DNA of 64,000 bases from NCBI GenBank assembly GCA_037127315.1, contig JBBBDQ010000192.1, positions 1,287,501 through 1,351,500 of the forward strand, given 5' to 3'. This DNA comes from Ascarosepion bandense. Lineage: Eukaryota > Mollusca > Cephalopoda > Sepiida > Sepiidae. A model generated the notes under the pieces. It worked only from the letters and a program-made list of their open reading frames with translations. It did no database searches and was not told the DNA's origin. Below are positions 1 to 10,878 of this stretch, in pieces. The stretch's first letter is position 1. Each line of letters opens with the position of its first letter. The translations under genes were made by a program, and so were the position numbers.

Positions 1-594
1 AAATGATTACTAAATCCTAACCTTTCTGTAATAAGAGGATGATAAGTACAGCTTAGTGCATCAACATCTGAGAATCATTAAATCCGTTCATTGTATAATG
101 TCCAGACGAAAGCATAAGGGACACTCATTCATTTACATTGGATTTAAAAAACTGAAGAAGGCTCCTCACTTCTTTTCGGAACGTCTTCCAATATTTCCGA
201 TCTGCATGATGTCATATAAGCAATTTGCAAGTCCACCCATTTTTCATTAGGAATGAGAATTCCACGAATTGTAGTTGTTTACCAATGGGGAAAGTTTGAA
301 AATAAACAGATAAATAAATAAACAAGCCTTATCTAACGATTAAAATGTTCGTTTTATTTTACCTAAAAATACGATCCACCAAACCTCGCTGTAGATCATA
401 CCTTGTTTTAACGATTATCAAGATCAAAATAATATTTTAAATTGGCCGTTTCGAATTACAATGTAAGGAATAAAAATAAATAGGTAAGTGAACTTCTACA
501 TGTAGGCTTCATTGAGCCTATCTCCACGATTCAGAAGCTCGTACTGTTTTTATCTCAAATTTAAAAGCTTTTTTTATCTTTCGCTTATCAATTA
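1..594. other. AT-rich DNA, no gene seen
   Basis: I see no coding region, RNA gene or recognisable repeat here. The only open frame of any length, at 56-250, has no recognisable motif. The stretch ends where the 3' tail of a minus-strand LINE begins, at a run of TTC triplets near 598-609. Confidence 0.5.
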
Positions 595-2740
595 ACTTCT
601 TCTTCTTCTATGTGCCCTGTCCCTTCAGGACGTAGGCGATCATGGATCTCCACGTCTCTCTATCCCTTGTGGCTCTTAGTATGTTTGCTCCTGTTGCTCC
701 TGGCAACCCCCGTTCCGTCATCCACCTGATCAGACTCTGCAGGTATGTTATCCGCTGCCTTCCTCTGTCTCTCCTTCCTTCTATCTGTCCAGTCAGTATC
801 AGGTTCTCCAGGCTCTCCTTCCTCATTGCGTGTCCCAGGAACTTCAGTTGTCTCTTCCTGATGCTCAGCATCAATTTCCTTTTTGTTGCCATTCTTTCTA
901 ACACTTCGTCGTTGCTTGTATGCTCAGTCCACGATATCCGTAGCACCCTTCTGTAGAACCACATTTCGGCCGCTTCCAGTTTTGTCCTCATTTTCGATGA
1001 TATTGTCCAGCATTCACAGCCGTACTGAAGAACTGACATCACGTAGCAGTCTAGCACTCTTTTCTTCGTTTCTATTGAGATCTTCCTGTGTGTTAGTATT
1101 TTGCTCATCTTCTGGAACGCGTCCTTTGCCATGCCAATTCGCCTTCGGATCTCCGTGTCGCACTTTCCATCTCCTGTTAGAACACTTCCTAGGTACTTAA
1201 ATTCTTGGACTTGTTTGATTCTGTTATCCCCCACCTGTATTTGGCATTTTGGGTTGTATCTTTTGCTGATGACCATGCACTCAGTTTTCTTAAAGTTTAT
1301 TTGTAGTCCTTTCTTGTCACTCTCCACTGCTACTTTCTGTATGAGATCTTGCAGTTTCCTTTCCGTGTCCGCAATCAGTACTGTATCGTCCGCGTATCTT
1401 ATGTTGTTCAGGTTGTGGCCTCCAATAATAAATCCTGGTGTGTCATCTAGGGGCCTCAAAATATTCTCGCTGTATAGGTTGAACAGATCCGGTGAAAAGA
1501 CACATCCTTGTCTTACGCCTTTTTCTATCTTTGTGTATCTACTGAGGTCGTTACCTGTCCGTATGCAGGCCGTTTGCTGCCAGTAGAGATTCTTGATTAT
1601 TCTTATATCTTTGCCGAAAATGTCGAGGTTGCCTAGCATTTCCATCAATTCTTTGTGTCGTATTTTGTCGAATGCTTTCGCGTAATCAATGAAGCATAGG
1701 TACAAGTCTTTCTTCATTTGTAATGCCCTTTCAGAGAGCATCCTAATCATGAATATGGCGTTCCTTGTTCCAGTGTCTTTGACGAACCCGCACTGTTCCT
1801 GCCCTATCTCTGGCCTGATTCTGCTTCTCGCTCTATTCATCAGGATTCTGACAATCAGTTTTGTGATGTGACTCATTAAGCTGATAGTTCTGTGTAGTTC
1901 ACACTCGTTTGCACCTGGTTTCTTCGGCAGTGCTATAAATATCGACTTGCATAGGTCGTCTGGTATTATTCCGCTGCTATAAATTTCGTTTATTATGTCG
2001 GTAATCTTTTCTATGCCATATTCTTCTAAGACTGTCAGCAGCTCTATCACTATGCCATCTGGGCCAGGTGCTTTGTTTCTGTTCATTTTGGCCATTGCAG
2101 CTTCCACTTCGGATTTTAGTATTTCCGGTCCATCCATCTCCTTGTGTATTCTCGGTTGTTCTCTCTTGTCGCAAAAGAGATCCTTTATGTATTCTTCCCA
2201 TCGCTGGAGTATTTCCTCTTTCTCTACTATGATTGTCCCTTCCTTGGATTTTATGCATCCTGTTGGGGAACAGGTTTTTTGTCCTGTCAGTTCTCTTATC
2301 TCTTTATGCATTTCTGCTTTGTTGTTCCTGCTCAGTCTCTCTACTTCTGCACATTTGTTGTTGAGCCATTCCTCTTTGGCTTGTCTGCATTTGTTCCTTA
2401 TCTCCCTGTGAAGTTTTTTGTACTCTGCTCCGTGTCTTGGCGTTATTTTTTGTCTCCTTTGCATCATGTGGAGGATCTCTTCGGTCATCCACTCATTTTT
2501 TCTTCTGCGTCTGATTTCCTTTGGGGCTATGTTGTTCGCTGAGGTCACCATTGCTTCTTTTAGTGACTCCCATTTTGAGTATCCTTTTCCAATTTGTTCT
2601 TCATATTTCTTTTTTACGCTGTTATTATATTCTTTCTGCAGGGTGAGATCATCCTCTAGTGTGTCGTATTGCAGTCTTGGTGTTATGCTGGGTTTCTTCA
2701 GTCTTCGGAGTTTCACTATTGGTTCAGTATCGCGCGTGGC
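595..2740 (-). mobile_element. RTE-like non-LTR retrotransposon, 5'-truncated
   Basis: This is the 3' part of a LINE on the minus strand. It keeps the linker, the whole reverse transcriptase and the C-terminal region, then a short GAA-rich 3' tail (about 598-609) of the kind other RTE copies in this window also show. The endonuclease half that precedes the RT in the family is absent. The plus-strand relative at 15.35-17.35 kb does carry it, so this copy is 5'-truncated near 2740, as expected from incomplete target-primed reverse transcription. No target-site duplication was identified. Confidence 0.85.
608..2716 (-). CDS. RTE-type reverse transcriptase, long open frame
   Basis: The 702-codon frame encodes a LINE reverse transcriptase. 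Visible RT blocks, in order, are NKAPGPDGI (about residues 215-223), [29 protein letters not shown] and the catalytic [14 protein letters not shown]-terminal region follows with [14 protein letters not shown] and [14 protein letters not shown], typical of RTE-like LINEs often annotated as endonuclease-reverse transcriptase or craniofacial development protein 2-like. The first codon is GTG, not ATG: the frame is open only because the element is truncated upstream, so it is not a natural start. There is no internal stop or frameshift over 2.1 kb, so the copy is young or recently constrained. It lacks the AP endonuclease, so on its own it should not be mobile. Confidence 0.85.
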   Translation of the reverse strand: MKLRRLKKPSITPRLQYDTLEDDLTLQKEYNNSVKKKYEEQIGKGYSKWESLKEAMVTSANNIAPKEIRRRRKNEWMTEEILHMMQRRQKITPRHGAEYKKLHREIRNKCRQAKEEWLNNKCAEVERLSRNNKAEMHKEIRELTGQKTCSPTGCIKSKEGTIIVEKEEILQRWEEYIKDLFCDKREQPRIHKEMDGPEILKSEVEAAMAKMNRNKAPGPDGIVIELLTVLEEYGIEKITDIINEIYSSGIIPDDLCKSIFIALPKKPGANECELHRTISLMSHITKLIVRILMNRARSRIRPEIGQEQCGFVKDTGTRNAIFMIRMLSERALQMKKDLYLCFIDYAKAFDKIRHKELMEMLGNLDIFGKDIRIIKNLYWQQTACIRTGNDLSRYTKIEKGVRQGCVFSPDLFNLYSENILRPLDDTPGFIIGGHNLNNIRYADDTVLIADTERKLQDLIQKVAVESDKKGLQINFKKTECMVISKRYNPKCQIQVGDNRIKQVQEFKYLGSVLTGDGKCDTEIRRRIGMAKDAFQKMSKILTHRKISIETKKRVLDCYVMSVLQYGCECWTISSKMRTKLEAAEMWFYRRVLRISWTEHTSNDEVLERMATKRKLMLSIRKRQLKFLGHAMRKESLENLILTGQIEGRRDRGRQRITYLQSLIRWMTERGLPGATGANILRATRDRETWRSMIAYVLKGQGT

Positions 2741-3114
2741 ACTTTTATAAGAAAAAATGTTGTTTTAAGTGTATGAATACACCCCCTACCGTCTAACAAA
2801 ATGGTTTCTTTTTCCCTATCTCGTTCTAGTCTCAAATTTCTTCTATGCGTATTGTTGCTGGCAGACCATTCATTAACGAATACAAATATTTTGTTTATGT
2901 CGTTTACTTTAGATAGTTTTCAAGTTTATCTCTGTCAAAAATTCGGAAGATGAGTAAATAGTAGCATCCAAATATTGTTGATTTATCGATTGCTCAACTA
3001 AACGGTCAAATTAGTTCGCTACTGAATCCTCTGACCTTCTTCAGGTGTCTGTCGATACAAGTTCCACAGAACAGTATATTAAAACGTCGGTTCGTGTATT
3101 TGGTGAAATAGTAA
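2741..3114. other. Spacer between RTE LINE and element B
   Basis: No gene is seen. The right end (about 3085-3114), read on the minus strand, continues from the end of the element B LTR with a sequence resembling the leader found after the other B LTR, described in the findings. Confidence 0.45.
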
Positions 3115-3300
3115 TGTAGCATTTGTTTCTTCTCGGAGTGTAGTTGGTAGACGAGTTAATGACCGCTTGGATCCGTTCTCCCAGCTGCTCCACGTAGAAC
3201 CCGGTACACTGCTTTACTCGGGACTCCGTTTCCTGCGCACCGTAAACAAAACACAGTCTCCCGAACACCGGTGTAGCCTTCACGAATCACCAACACCGAA
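3115..3300 (-). repeat. 3' LTR of element B, distal part
   Basis: This is the downstream part of the B LTR. It ends (minus strand) in ...GCTACA at 3115, matching ...TACTACA in the solo LTR at 32764 and in the 5' LTR at 12983. It was separated from the promoter-bearing half (9486-9718) by insertion of the LINE. The insertion flank duplicates about 16 bp: a run ending in acaccgaac is found on both sides. Confidence 0.82.
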
Positions 3301-4016
3301 CAATATGTATTTTCTGTAAAATTACAAAAAATTATGGCATAAAACCGAAAAGAGGAGGGGAAAAGGTTGGTACCCACTTAACTATCTTATACCTAGCTAA
3401 ACACTATCACGACCCATTCACTCATTACAATTTGCACAATCACCACAAGAACCCATGCATCAACTCCCAATCCTTCATACACTGCAAAGCCACAAACTTA
3501 CAAGGGACACCTAAAAAGTGGGGAAATAACCCATGACAATAAAGATGTATTTATATACAATATAAAATATATGTACAATACTATGTACAATATAATATAA
3601 TATAAAACCTTTAATGAAAAATGAAATGATGGGAGGGGTATGAACCCACAAAACAAACTGAAAATACAACAAATTTTGAACTAAAAAAATAATAATGTTA
3701 GTAAGACCCGTCCATCCCAGAAAAAAGAGTGGCCGCTGTATTCCGCCAAACGGCGAAATCAAGAAGCACACTCGCTAAGGGGAGTGGGGAGGGGGTAAAA
3801 ATTAATGGAATGGGACAATAAAAGGCTGAAACAGCCGAGATAAAAGGTGACCAAAACAAACTGGGTAGGGTGGGAATCTCGACTTGGATCATAACAAAAG
3901 AGAAAGCCGGGTACAGGCTAGGAATACATTTATTCACTTTAACTAGGTACACAAAAGAGAGCTACCTTAACTAGGGGAGGGTTCCACAGGAATCCACCCC
4001 GATGTAACCAGCAGAT

Positions 4017-5084
4017 CTAAAAGAGAAAATCAAGACTAGCCCCGTTCACGCGAATCAGGCTTGCCACAATGACCCACCTTTTGCTGAAGTCTGTCGAAGT
4101 CCAACGTTTCCAATCAGTTCTAATCCTTATTCTGAGCTGATGCTCAAAATATCGGATCAGATCCTGATGTGAAAGACGCTGACCTCGCAAGACTTCCTCC
4201 GTTCGCGTCGTCCAAATCACCATTCCAGCCGTGGCTAGCAGCGACAGAAACACCAAACGCTTCATCCCAGAAAATGGGGGCGACACATTGTCGCAGGCGA
4301 ATGCACGATCAATGAGCACAAGCTCTCACGGCGGGATACGAACAGTCAACTCGCCAACCCAGTCCCATAGAGGGCGAACCCGCGAACAATGGTAGAAGGC
4401 GTGCGAAGCCGTTTCTTCCAAACCAAGGTCACAGCGTTCACAATCTGGCAAATCCGCCAGGATCCAATTGAAGGCCTTGTCATTGAGAGGCAACCGATTT
4501 CGAGCCAATCGCCAGGTGAGTGAAAACTCAGAGTTGCTGAGATAATCACTAGCTGGCGCCCAAGACCAGAACGAGTGAAACTCATCCTCCGACAAGCGCA
4601 ACACATCACGTACATCGCGACGCCCTTCACTAACCCACGATAGAAGACTCTCCTAGGCCGTGAAAAGTCACTGGACCGTGGAATGGCCCGCAGGGACGCC
4701 AGACATTCGAGGAGAAAACTCGATCGCTCTCGAGGCTTACGGCACCGCCTTGAGATGGGGGGGGGGAGTGATAGTAAGGCTAGGAAATATGTCCCTCACT
4801 ACCCCCCTCAGCAATAAGTCTTCCAAAATAGCTCGCCTGAGAAAAACCAACCTCGACGCAACCTTATGGCCCATCAGGTATAGCATTCCCAGACGCCCAT
4901 GACACGGACGTTGGTAACAGACACGTTTGTCGACGTAGTGTTTGCGTCCTCTCCACAGGATGGAGAATAGCAAACGCTCGATCGCCTCCCTACGTCGTTT
5001 ACAAAGTGGAAGTACTGACAACCGGTAAAGGTTAATGAGAAAGACGTATGTAGCACACACCTCTGCCAAACCCTTTAAGGACAA
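4017..5084 (-). pseudogene. Tx1-like LINE ORF2, C-terminal domain (broken)
   Basis: Three overlapping frames (5084-4737, 4604-4326, 4319-4017) make up the region after the RT. The first contains RGRKHYVDKRVCYQRPCHGR. The second contains FSLTWRLARNRLPLNDKA and a cysteine/histidine cluster (CERCDLGLEETASHAFYHC) typical of the C-terminal zinc region of Tx1-like ORF2. At least two frameshifts separate the pieces. The 3' non-coding tail follows to about 3301 and includes an A/T-rich block at 3540-3700. Confidence 0.72.
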
Positions 5085-5204
5085 ATTCCTTCGACGCTAA
5101 GTCTTGGCCGACGCGTCTACCTTTGCCAGTACTTCAGACCAATTTTTCTCCAACTGTAGGTCGGGCCCGAACCACACTCCAAGAATGCGGACCGGGCCGT
5201 CCGT

Positions 5205-5567
5205 TCAGTCGTAGGGCCCCGGGAGGGTAACACCCTTCCAGACACCTAACCGCAAGCCGGACGACTTGTTGCGGTTAATCTTGGCCCCTGTCACCTGATC
5301 GTACCGTTCAAGCGCCTTCTGTACCACCTCGATGTTACTCCGGGAGGACACGAAAGTCGTGACGTCATCGGCGTACGCGGAAACCATGGCTCGAGCACCA
5401 CCAGGGACAGCGATTCCACGTAGGGCCGAACTGCACACCCTGTCTTTTAGCCGGCGAAGGAGGGGCTCCAACGCCAAAGCATAAAGTAGGGGCGACAGTG
5501 GACAACCCTGTCGGACCGACCTAGACAGCGCCAGAACGCCCGACAACTTTCCATTCACCTGTACCAC
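5205..5567 (-). pseudogene. Tx1-like LINE reverse transcriptase, palm (YADD) segment
   Basis: The frame contains RSVRQGCPLSPLLYALALEP (RT block B) and VSAYADDVTTFVSS, the catalytic YADD box, followed by AKINRNKSSGLRLG. It belongs directly downstream of the frame at 5650-6804, but about 80 bp and a frame change separate them. The usual FDRVDH segment after DQSK is missing, so the polymerase is not functional as it stands. The same RT region recurs as a fragment at 14642-14860. Confidence 0.8.
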
Positions 5568-5649
5568 AGCCGTGGGGGATTGATACAGGAGGCTAATCCA
5601 GCAGCGGAAGTTGGTTTTGAATCCAGTTGCCTGCAGGACAGCCGCCAGG

Positions 5650-6804
5650 TCAACCCTTGGACTGATCCAAATTGATCAGCGTGACTTCTTCGTCGTCTTT
5701 TATCCCCTCTATGGTCGTGCGTATCAGATGCTGGTTGCTCTGAATTGTTTGGCCCTTCACAGCACAAGTCTGCTCAGGTCCCAACAGAGACTCGGCAACT
5801 AATTGCAAACGATTTTGCAAGATCTTGGCCAAAATCTTTAACTCTGTATTTAGCAGAGTTAAGGGCCGATAACCCTCTAGCTCCTTCCTAACATCCTTGC
5901 CTTTTCTCAACAGCGTGATCACACCCCTGGTGAACCGGTTGGGGATGGACCCCTGCCGGAACCAGTTGTTGAATACGACAGTCAAAATAGGAACAAAGAT
6001 GTGCAACAGCCTCAAGTACAATTCATAGGGCAAACCGTCGAAACCCGGCGATTTGCCTCTGCCGACCTTCTTCAGAGCTGCGTAAACTTCGCCCACCGTA
6101 ATCTCTCCCTCGCAGCTAGCTGCATCATCCAGTAAAAGCCGGGGGAAGTCAGCCAAATACCTACGAAACTCCTCATCGCGGAGACCAGGCTCCTTGGTAA
6201 ACAGCATCTCGAAATGCCACCGAAACGCCTCGCACATGTCGTCAGTCGACCGAAGAGTATGCCCCTCCGGGTTGCGAACCTCTCGAATATACCGGTCGCC
6301 GCCTCGGCGAATCTCTTCCTTGCGCAGTTCTGCGCCCATGTTCACAGCTTCGGAAGACATCTTCCTTAACTTATGTCTAACTACCTGGCCCATGTAACGA
6401 TCGCTATTCGACCGTTCCACGGCCTCCTTAGCTATGGCTATCTCTAGGGGATCGCCACCAGCCACCGCCCGGGAGTAATTAGCTCTAAGTGTCTTCACCT
6501 TGTCAGCCTTATCTAGTTTGAGCCGTTTGCTGAACTTGGTGGTGAAAGACCTAATACTATTCTTAAGGTTCTCCCACCACTTGTTCCCAATTACTCCCCC
6601 AGTTAACGCCCGCTGCACTAAGTTAATTAACTGGCACCGGAAGTCCTGCCTATCCAGTAAGGACACGTTGAACTTCCAGTAACCAGCCATTCTAACCCTA
6701 TTTTCTAAATTTACCCGGGCACAAACAAGTTTGTGGTCCGAATAACCTAACCAGTGGAACGTGGGACAATCTAAAATATCTATGTCGGTTTCACGAAGTA
6801 ACAT
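5650..6804 (-). pseudogene. Tx1-like LINE ORF2: end of endonuclease and start of RT
   Basis: This 384-codon frame begins inside the endonuclease (GYSDHKLVCARV includes the conserved SDH near residue 22). It runs through a helical linker and reaches RT blocks GRGKSPGFDGLPYELY, GYRPLTLLNTELKILAKILQ and INLDQSKG, where it breaks off. Upstream it is separated from the rest of the endonuclease (6862-7398) by in-frame stops. Its DNA is noticeably GC-richer than the A/T-rich surroundings. Confidence 0.82.
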
Positions 6805-6861
6805 TCTATCAAGTTAGCTAGCTACCTTGGTAGAAGGCCAGCTATTAGCCCACGTCCACAT

Positions 6862-7398
6862 TCACCCACCCTTGTGATCGACCCGGTATCTATCGACTAG
6901 ACTGAAATCCTCGATAAGATCGACCAAGCTACGGTCACGTACCTTCCCTCTAGCTCCCCACCCTCTATCCAACTTGGGGTCCAGGATGGCATTGCAGTCC
7001 TTCACTAAGGCGAGTCGCGTTGAATCTACCAGGAAGGGCTCCAACCGCCGAAAAAACGAGACGCGCTCCTCCCGGTCGTTGGGCGCATAAACCGCAACCA
7101 GTCGAAACGCATTGCTTTTCACTGTCAGCCGGCACTCGGCACCGACATGGACAAGATCCACCTTCGCGTCCAGGGTTCGCTTAACCAGCAAAGAAACTCC
7201 TCTGGCCAGCCGGTCCCCATATGCTGAATAAACGACAAAGTCGTTAGACAGCACACAGGCATCGGCCTTGCAAACAAAATGAGTCTCTTGGATCGCGGCG
7301 ACATCCACACCGAAGGACAAGAGATCCCGAAGCAGGCGGGCAGCCTTACTCCGATCTCTAAGGCCCTTCACGTTCATACTAGCTAACTTAATTGACAT
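6862..7398 (-). pseudogene. Tx1-like LINE AP endonuclease, N-terminal part
   Basis: The frame starts MSIKLASMNVKGLRD and carries AIQETHFV, with the catalytic glutamate, then RLVAVYAPNDREERVSFF. These are hallmarks of the exonuclease-endonuclease-phosphatase fold that nicks target DNA for LINE integration. It ends in a stop at VDHKGG, and a further stop occurs before the frame resumes at 6804. A related but shorter copy lies at 22592-22807. Confidence 0.82.
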
Positions 7399-7429
7399 CT
7401 TTTAAACCTGAAACGAGAATGCCAAAAAA

Positions 7430-9300
7430 TTACTCCTGGTCACATACAGAGCGAAAATCAGTGGCAGTAGGGACCCCGACGGATTGTCCAAGGCGTCCAG
7501 TACCAATATCGGACGTAATCCGTCCGTCCTGGACAATGCCGCCGACGTCCGTAGGGAACGTTAGTTTTACCTCCCTATACAATGATGGGTAGAGGATGAC
7601 GGGGACCCTCCCAGCACAAAAACTGGCTAATTTTCTTAAATAATTAGTGCCCATTTGGGCCATTTTAATTTTGGGATATGCATCCACAGCTGCCTCCAAA
7701 AAGTCCCAGACCTTGAGACTGCCCCCGGTATTACGAACAAGTGTCAATACTCCAGAGGCTTTTGGAAAGTTGCTGAGATCCTCTACTGACATACCGCCCA
7801 CCGTAGTTAATTTGAATAGTGGTCTCAAGAGAGTCCTTTTTTTGGGAGGAAAGGTCCCTCTCTAAGTCTGATCTGTTTATCTTGCACACCTCCGTTGTCT
7901 TGCACGGGTTGTTTTTCCCTCTTTTCCCTTTTCCGGGTGTGCGAGTGAGTTGAGTAGTTTCCTGGGAAGATGCTTCAGGTTGGGTAGGAGATGTTTCTTT
8001 TTGGGAGGAGGGTTGGAAGGGTTGGGAGGTTGGTTGTTCTGGTCTGGAAGAGGGTGTATGGGAAGAAGACGAAATACTTCGGACTGGGGAGGCAGATTGA
8101 CTTCTCTCCACCATACGAGCTTCTCTAATCGGCGATACAGAGGCGGATTGGGCCTTGGCTGTTACTATAACTCTCTCCGCCCTTCCACATTCAACCGGCT
8201 CCTTCTTTCCTTTTTTCTGTGAACTCTCCTCTTCCTCCTCCCGTCCTCTCTTCAACGATGAGGAACGGGGAGGAGGCATTTCTACAACCTCCATTTCTTG
8301 GTGTTGTTGTTTTTGTTGTTGTTGTTGTCCTTCCTGTTGTTGTTGTCGTAGCTGCTGCTGCTTTTCTTGCTGTTACTTGCCCTCTTTTGGGGGCTTATCT
8401 TTCACTGGGGATTGAAGTTTCTCCGGTTGAGGATCGGAGGAAGCTACCTTCTTTCCCTTCCTAACCACTTTCGTCCACTCCTTTTGTCCATCTTTTGCCA
8501 CGCCTCTTTTGTTACCGGGACTGGCGTTTTTGTCACCGGCGGTGTTGCCTGTATAACCGGTGTTGGTGTTTTGGTTTCAGCGTCTTTTTGTGCGGGGCAC
8601 ATTTTGGCAATATGGCCTGCAATCCCGCAAATCCAACAATGTGGCTTTCGCCCTTCCACCGCCACAAAATTTTTCGGTCTCCACAAATTAAAACGTCTGG
8701 CATTCGCAGAAAACTAGGCCTGTCCACGACTCCTTGTACCTCCACATCCTCCGTGGGCACACCCGCTTTGCTGTTAACACGGGCCACCGCCTCCACTGCA
8801 CCGAACTGGGCAAAGTAAGCCCTAATGTGGTCCTCTGAGATTGCAAGCGGCACGCCGTGGATAATAACTCGGGTCCGCCTGGTGTCCATATACTCCGTTT
8901 GGAGCCTAATTCCTTTGACGGTCAAAGTTGTGCCGGCCAATTTTTTGGCCTCTTCTTCCGTACTAAGTAGAAGGTCCCACCGAGACCGTCGCGCCATCAT
9001 TTTGGGGATAATTTTTAGGCTTTTCAGGGCTTCTTCAATGTTTTCCCTGCTGACGCCCACAAACTTGCGCGTTTTTGGGTCCGACGTCAGCAGGGAGATC
9101 GTTCTCACAGATATGACATTGATATCCTCGGGAATGACAATTAGCTCATTTCCCACAATATATTCTTTGAACTTCTCTTGCAATCCTTCATAGTACGTTG
9201 CGTCCTTTTTAGCCGGAACGTTGTTCCATGCCGACGGTGGAGAAGTCACCGTCAATATACCCGCCGAAGAAGTAGACGGTTGGGGAGACGAAGTTATATT
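7430..9300 (-). pseudogene. Tx1-like LINE ORF1 (RRM-like, zinc knuckle), broken
   Basis: Several minus-strand frames form ORF1. Upstream (about 9300-8540) an RNA-binding type region includes RVIIHGVPLAISEDHIRAYF. Next, in another frame (8686-8444), a knuckle CWICGIAGHIAKMC follows. A glutamine-rich tract encoded by CAA/CAG triplets lies at about 8298-8375. A charged, Ser/Pro-rich linker (8294-7731) and the end of the frame (7828-7430) complete it. ORF1 proteins bind LINE RNA. At least three frame changes break it. A homologous C-terminal piece occurs at 22947-23183. Confidence 0.7.
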
Positions 9301-9485
9301 TGGACTTGCACCCCACCTCACAAAACAAAAGAAATTGTCACAGAAGTCCAGAAATATTACCGAAGAGCGACAAAGACAAACCCAATAATATCCAAATAAA
9401 ATGACGTACTCACAGTAACAAAAATTCCAAGTAAAAAAAATCCAGGTGTAACACTGTGTACAAGAAGTCGAAAGAACTCTCGTAT

Positions 9486-9718
9486 AATCGCCACACCGAA
9501 CTGCCTCCAAAACAGAAGTTGGCTCTTTTTATGTGTTTTTGGTCTCGAGCAAGAAACCGTAATTTCTCGCATGTGAAAGCCTCGTATTCTCTAATGACGC
9601 ATGCGCCGTGTCATTCCAAAAACTGCCTTGCATGAGCTCGCCTCGCGGTTCCATGACGTCTACGAACGCATGTGCAGGCAAACCGCCTTCTCTTGCTTCG
9701 GCGAAGTAAGTCTCCACC
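9486..9718 (-). repeat. 3' LTR of element B, promoter-bearing part
   Basis: This is the upstream part of the B 3' LTR. On the minus strand it starts TGGTGGAGAC just after a short purine stretch (GGGATAG, about 9719-9725) that could serve as polypurine tract. It contains a TATA-like CATAAAAAGAGC at about 9529-9540, shared with the solo LTR near 32550. The LINE insertion cuts the LTR shortly downstream. Confidence 0.8.
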
Positions 9719-10129
9719 ACTATCCCTGATCTTATCATCACAAAAAGTGCATTCGTGAGCGGGTCTCTTTTTTGCTCCTTCAAAGGGAATGACACAAGGT
9801 TTGTCCTCAGGCGGGCTGTCATCTGAGGTTTCGTTATGCATGTCAGCGTCCGCTGTTAGTAGATTATCGGAGCCATCACTTGGTTAACCTGACCCCAAGT
9901 AAATAAACCGCTCACTCCCTTCTGTGTCGGTTTCATCGCTCGACGATGTATATGATCTTGAAAATTGCCGCAGGTATTTGACATGGTGTGGTACCCCATC
10001 AATTCGCACCGTTTGCAAGCTGACAATTTCGGTTACCCGCCCGGTCCTGAACTTGGTTTTGCATTTGCCGTGCGGAGTTTTGACCCAGACAACGTCACCT
10101 TCTTCATATCCCCCTACTATTATCCGTGG
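9719..10129. other. Element B, end of pol to 3' LTR
   Basis: This is the region between the integrase frame and the 3' LTR of element B. Element E carries a Ser-rich pol tail at the same position. Here only short broken frames remain (for example 9611-9841), and no domain is recognisable. Confidence 0.5.
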
Positions 10130-10878
10130 TTATGATGGGGGCTTGGCTTTAATGCTTTTTACGTGGTAATTATGCAACTCATCAGCCGGTGCCATGGAAG
10201 GCGAGATGTCGTCCTTTGGTGTGACATTATACCAATAAACTACCTCCAACGCGGAACAACCTTTCCTTGATGCGATGATCTTAATGCTTCTGTGGCTGCG
10301 TTCTATAATTCCATTACCAACCGGTGAATATGCGCACCGGAACCTCAACTGCACACCCCAGCTGTTCGCAAACTCCTTGAAGTGTCTGCAAGTGAAGGCA
10401 GGGTTGTTGTCAATATTTCGGTTGGTGGGCCCCGTTCAAAGAAAATCATCTTCAACTGGTGAATGATACTATGTGCATCTTGCCGACGCAATGCCCGCCA
10501 AATTGCAAGCCTGGAGGGACCGCATTCAATGAGCATTAGAAAATGCTTGCCATTGTAATGGGTTATACCCATTACTAATCTACTCCAGTTGTTTTCCACG
10601 CTCAATTTTACTTTCTTCCAATGAACTGGCGCTGGATCTATTGACTGGAAGGCTTCGCAGGTTTTGACAACCGATCGCACGATTTGTTTCGACACTTGTG
10701 CGTCGATAAGTCTGGCGAAGTATAATGTTCGTTTCACGCCCGCATGTCCACTTTGTTGGTGGACATCAGCCACCTGACTTTCATTCAGTCGGCTCCCCAT
10801 TGCAGCGCAACTTTCCGGGACTGTATTTTTCCTTCCTTGTATAGATCCAACCCTTTGCGTGGCACTCTGTTGATGCAA
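10130..10878 (-). pseudogene. Element B integrase (broken)
   Basis: Two frames (10878-10345 and 10354-10130) carry the integrase. The zinc-binding HHCC part is present (SGHAGVKRTLYFARL) but the CxxC is degenerate (CEAF). In the catalytic core the first Asp is replaced (MGITHY, where element E has MDITHY). The second Asp region is frameshifted after ERGPPTEIL. The third acidic position survives in GNGIIERSHRSIK. This cannot be a working integrase. It closely parallels the intact-looking integrase of element E at 30756-31532. Confidence 0.8.

Larger units (their letters stand above)
3301..9485 (-). mobile_element. Tx1-like LINE inserted in an LTR
   Basis: This is a roughly 6.2-kb non-LTR retrotransposon on the minus strand. 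ORF1 (about 9300-7430) has an RRM-like region and zinc knuckle. ORF2 (about 7400-4017) has an AP endonuclease, RT and a C-terminal domain. The 3' non-coding part runs from 4016 to 3301. The phrases GYRPLTLLNTELKILAKILQ and VRQGCPLSPLLYALALEPLL point to the L1/Tx1 group. Both ORFs carry stops and frameshifts, so the copy is inactive. The target duplication of about 16 bp, with small differences between its two copies, marks a nearly full-length and fairly old insertion. Confidence 0.82.

Noticed and set aside
642..2750. Plus-strand frames over the RTE element (642-956, 1101-1586, 1995-2411, 2418-2750)
   Set aside because: Antisense shadows of the minus-strand RT frame.
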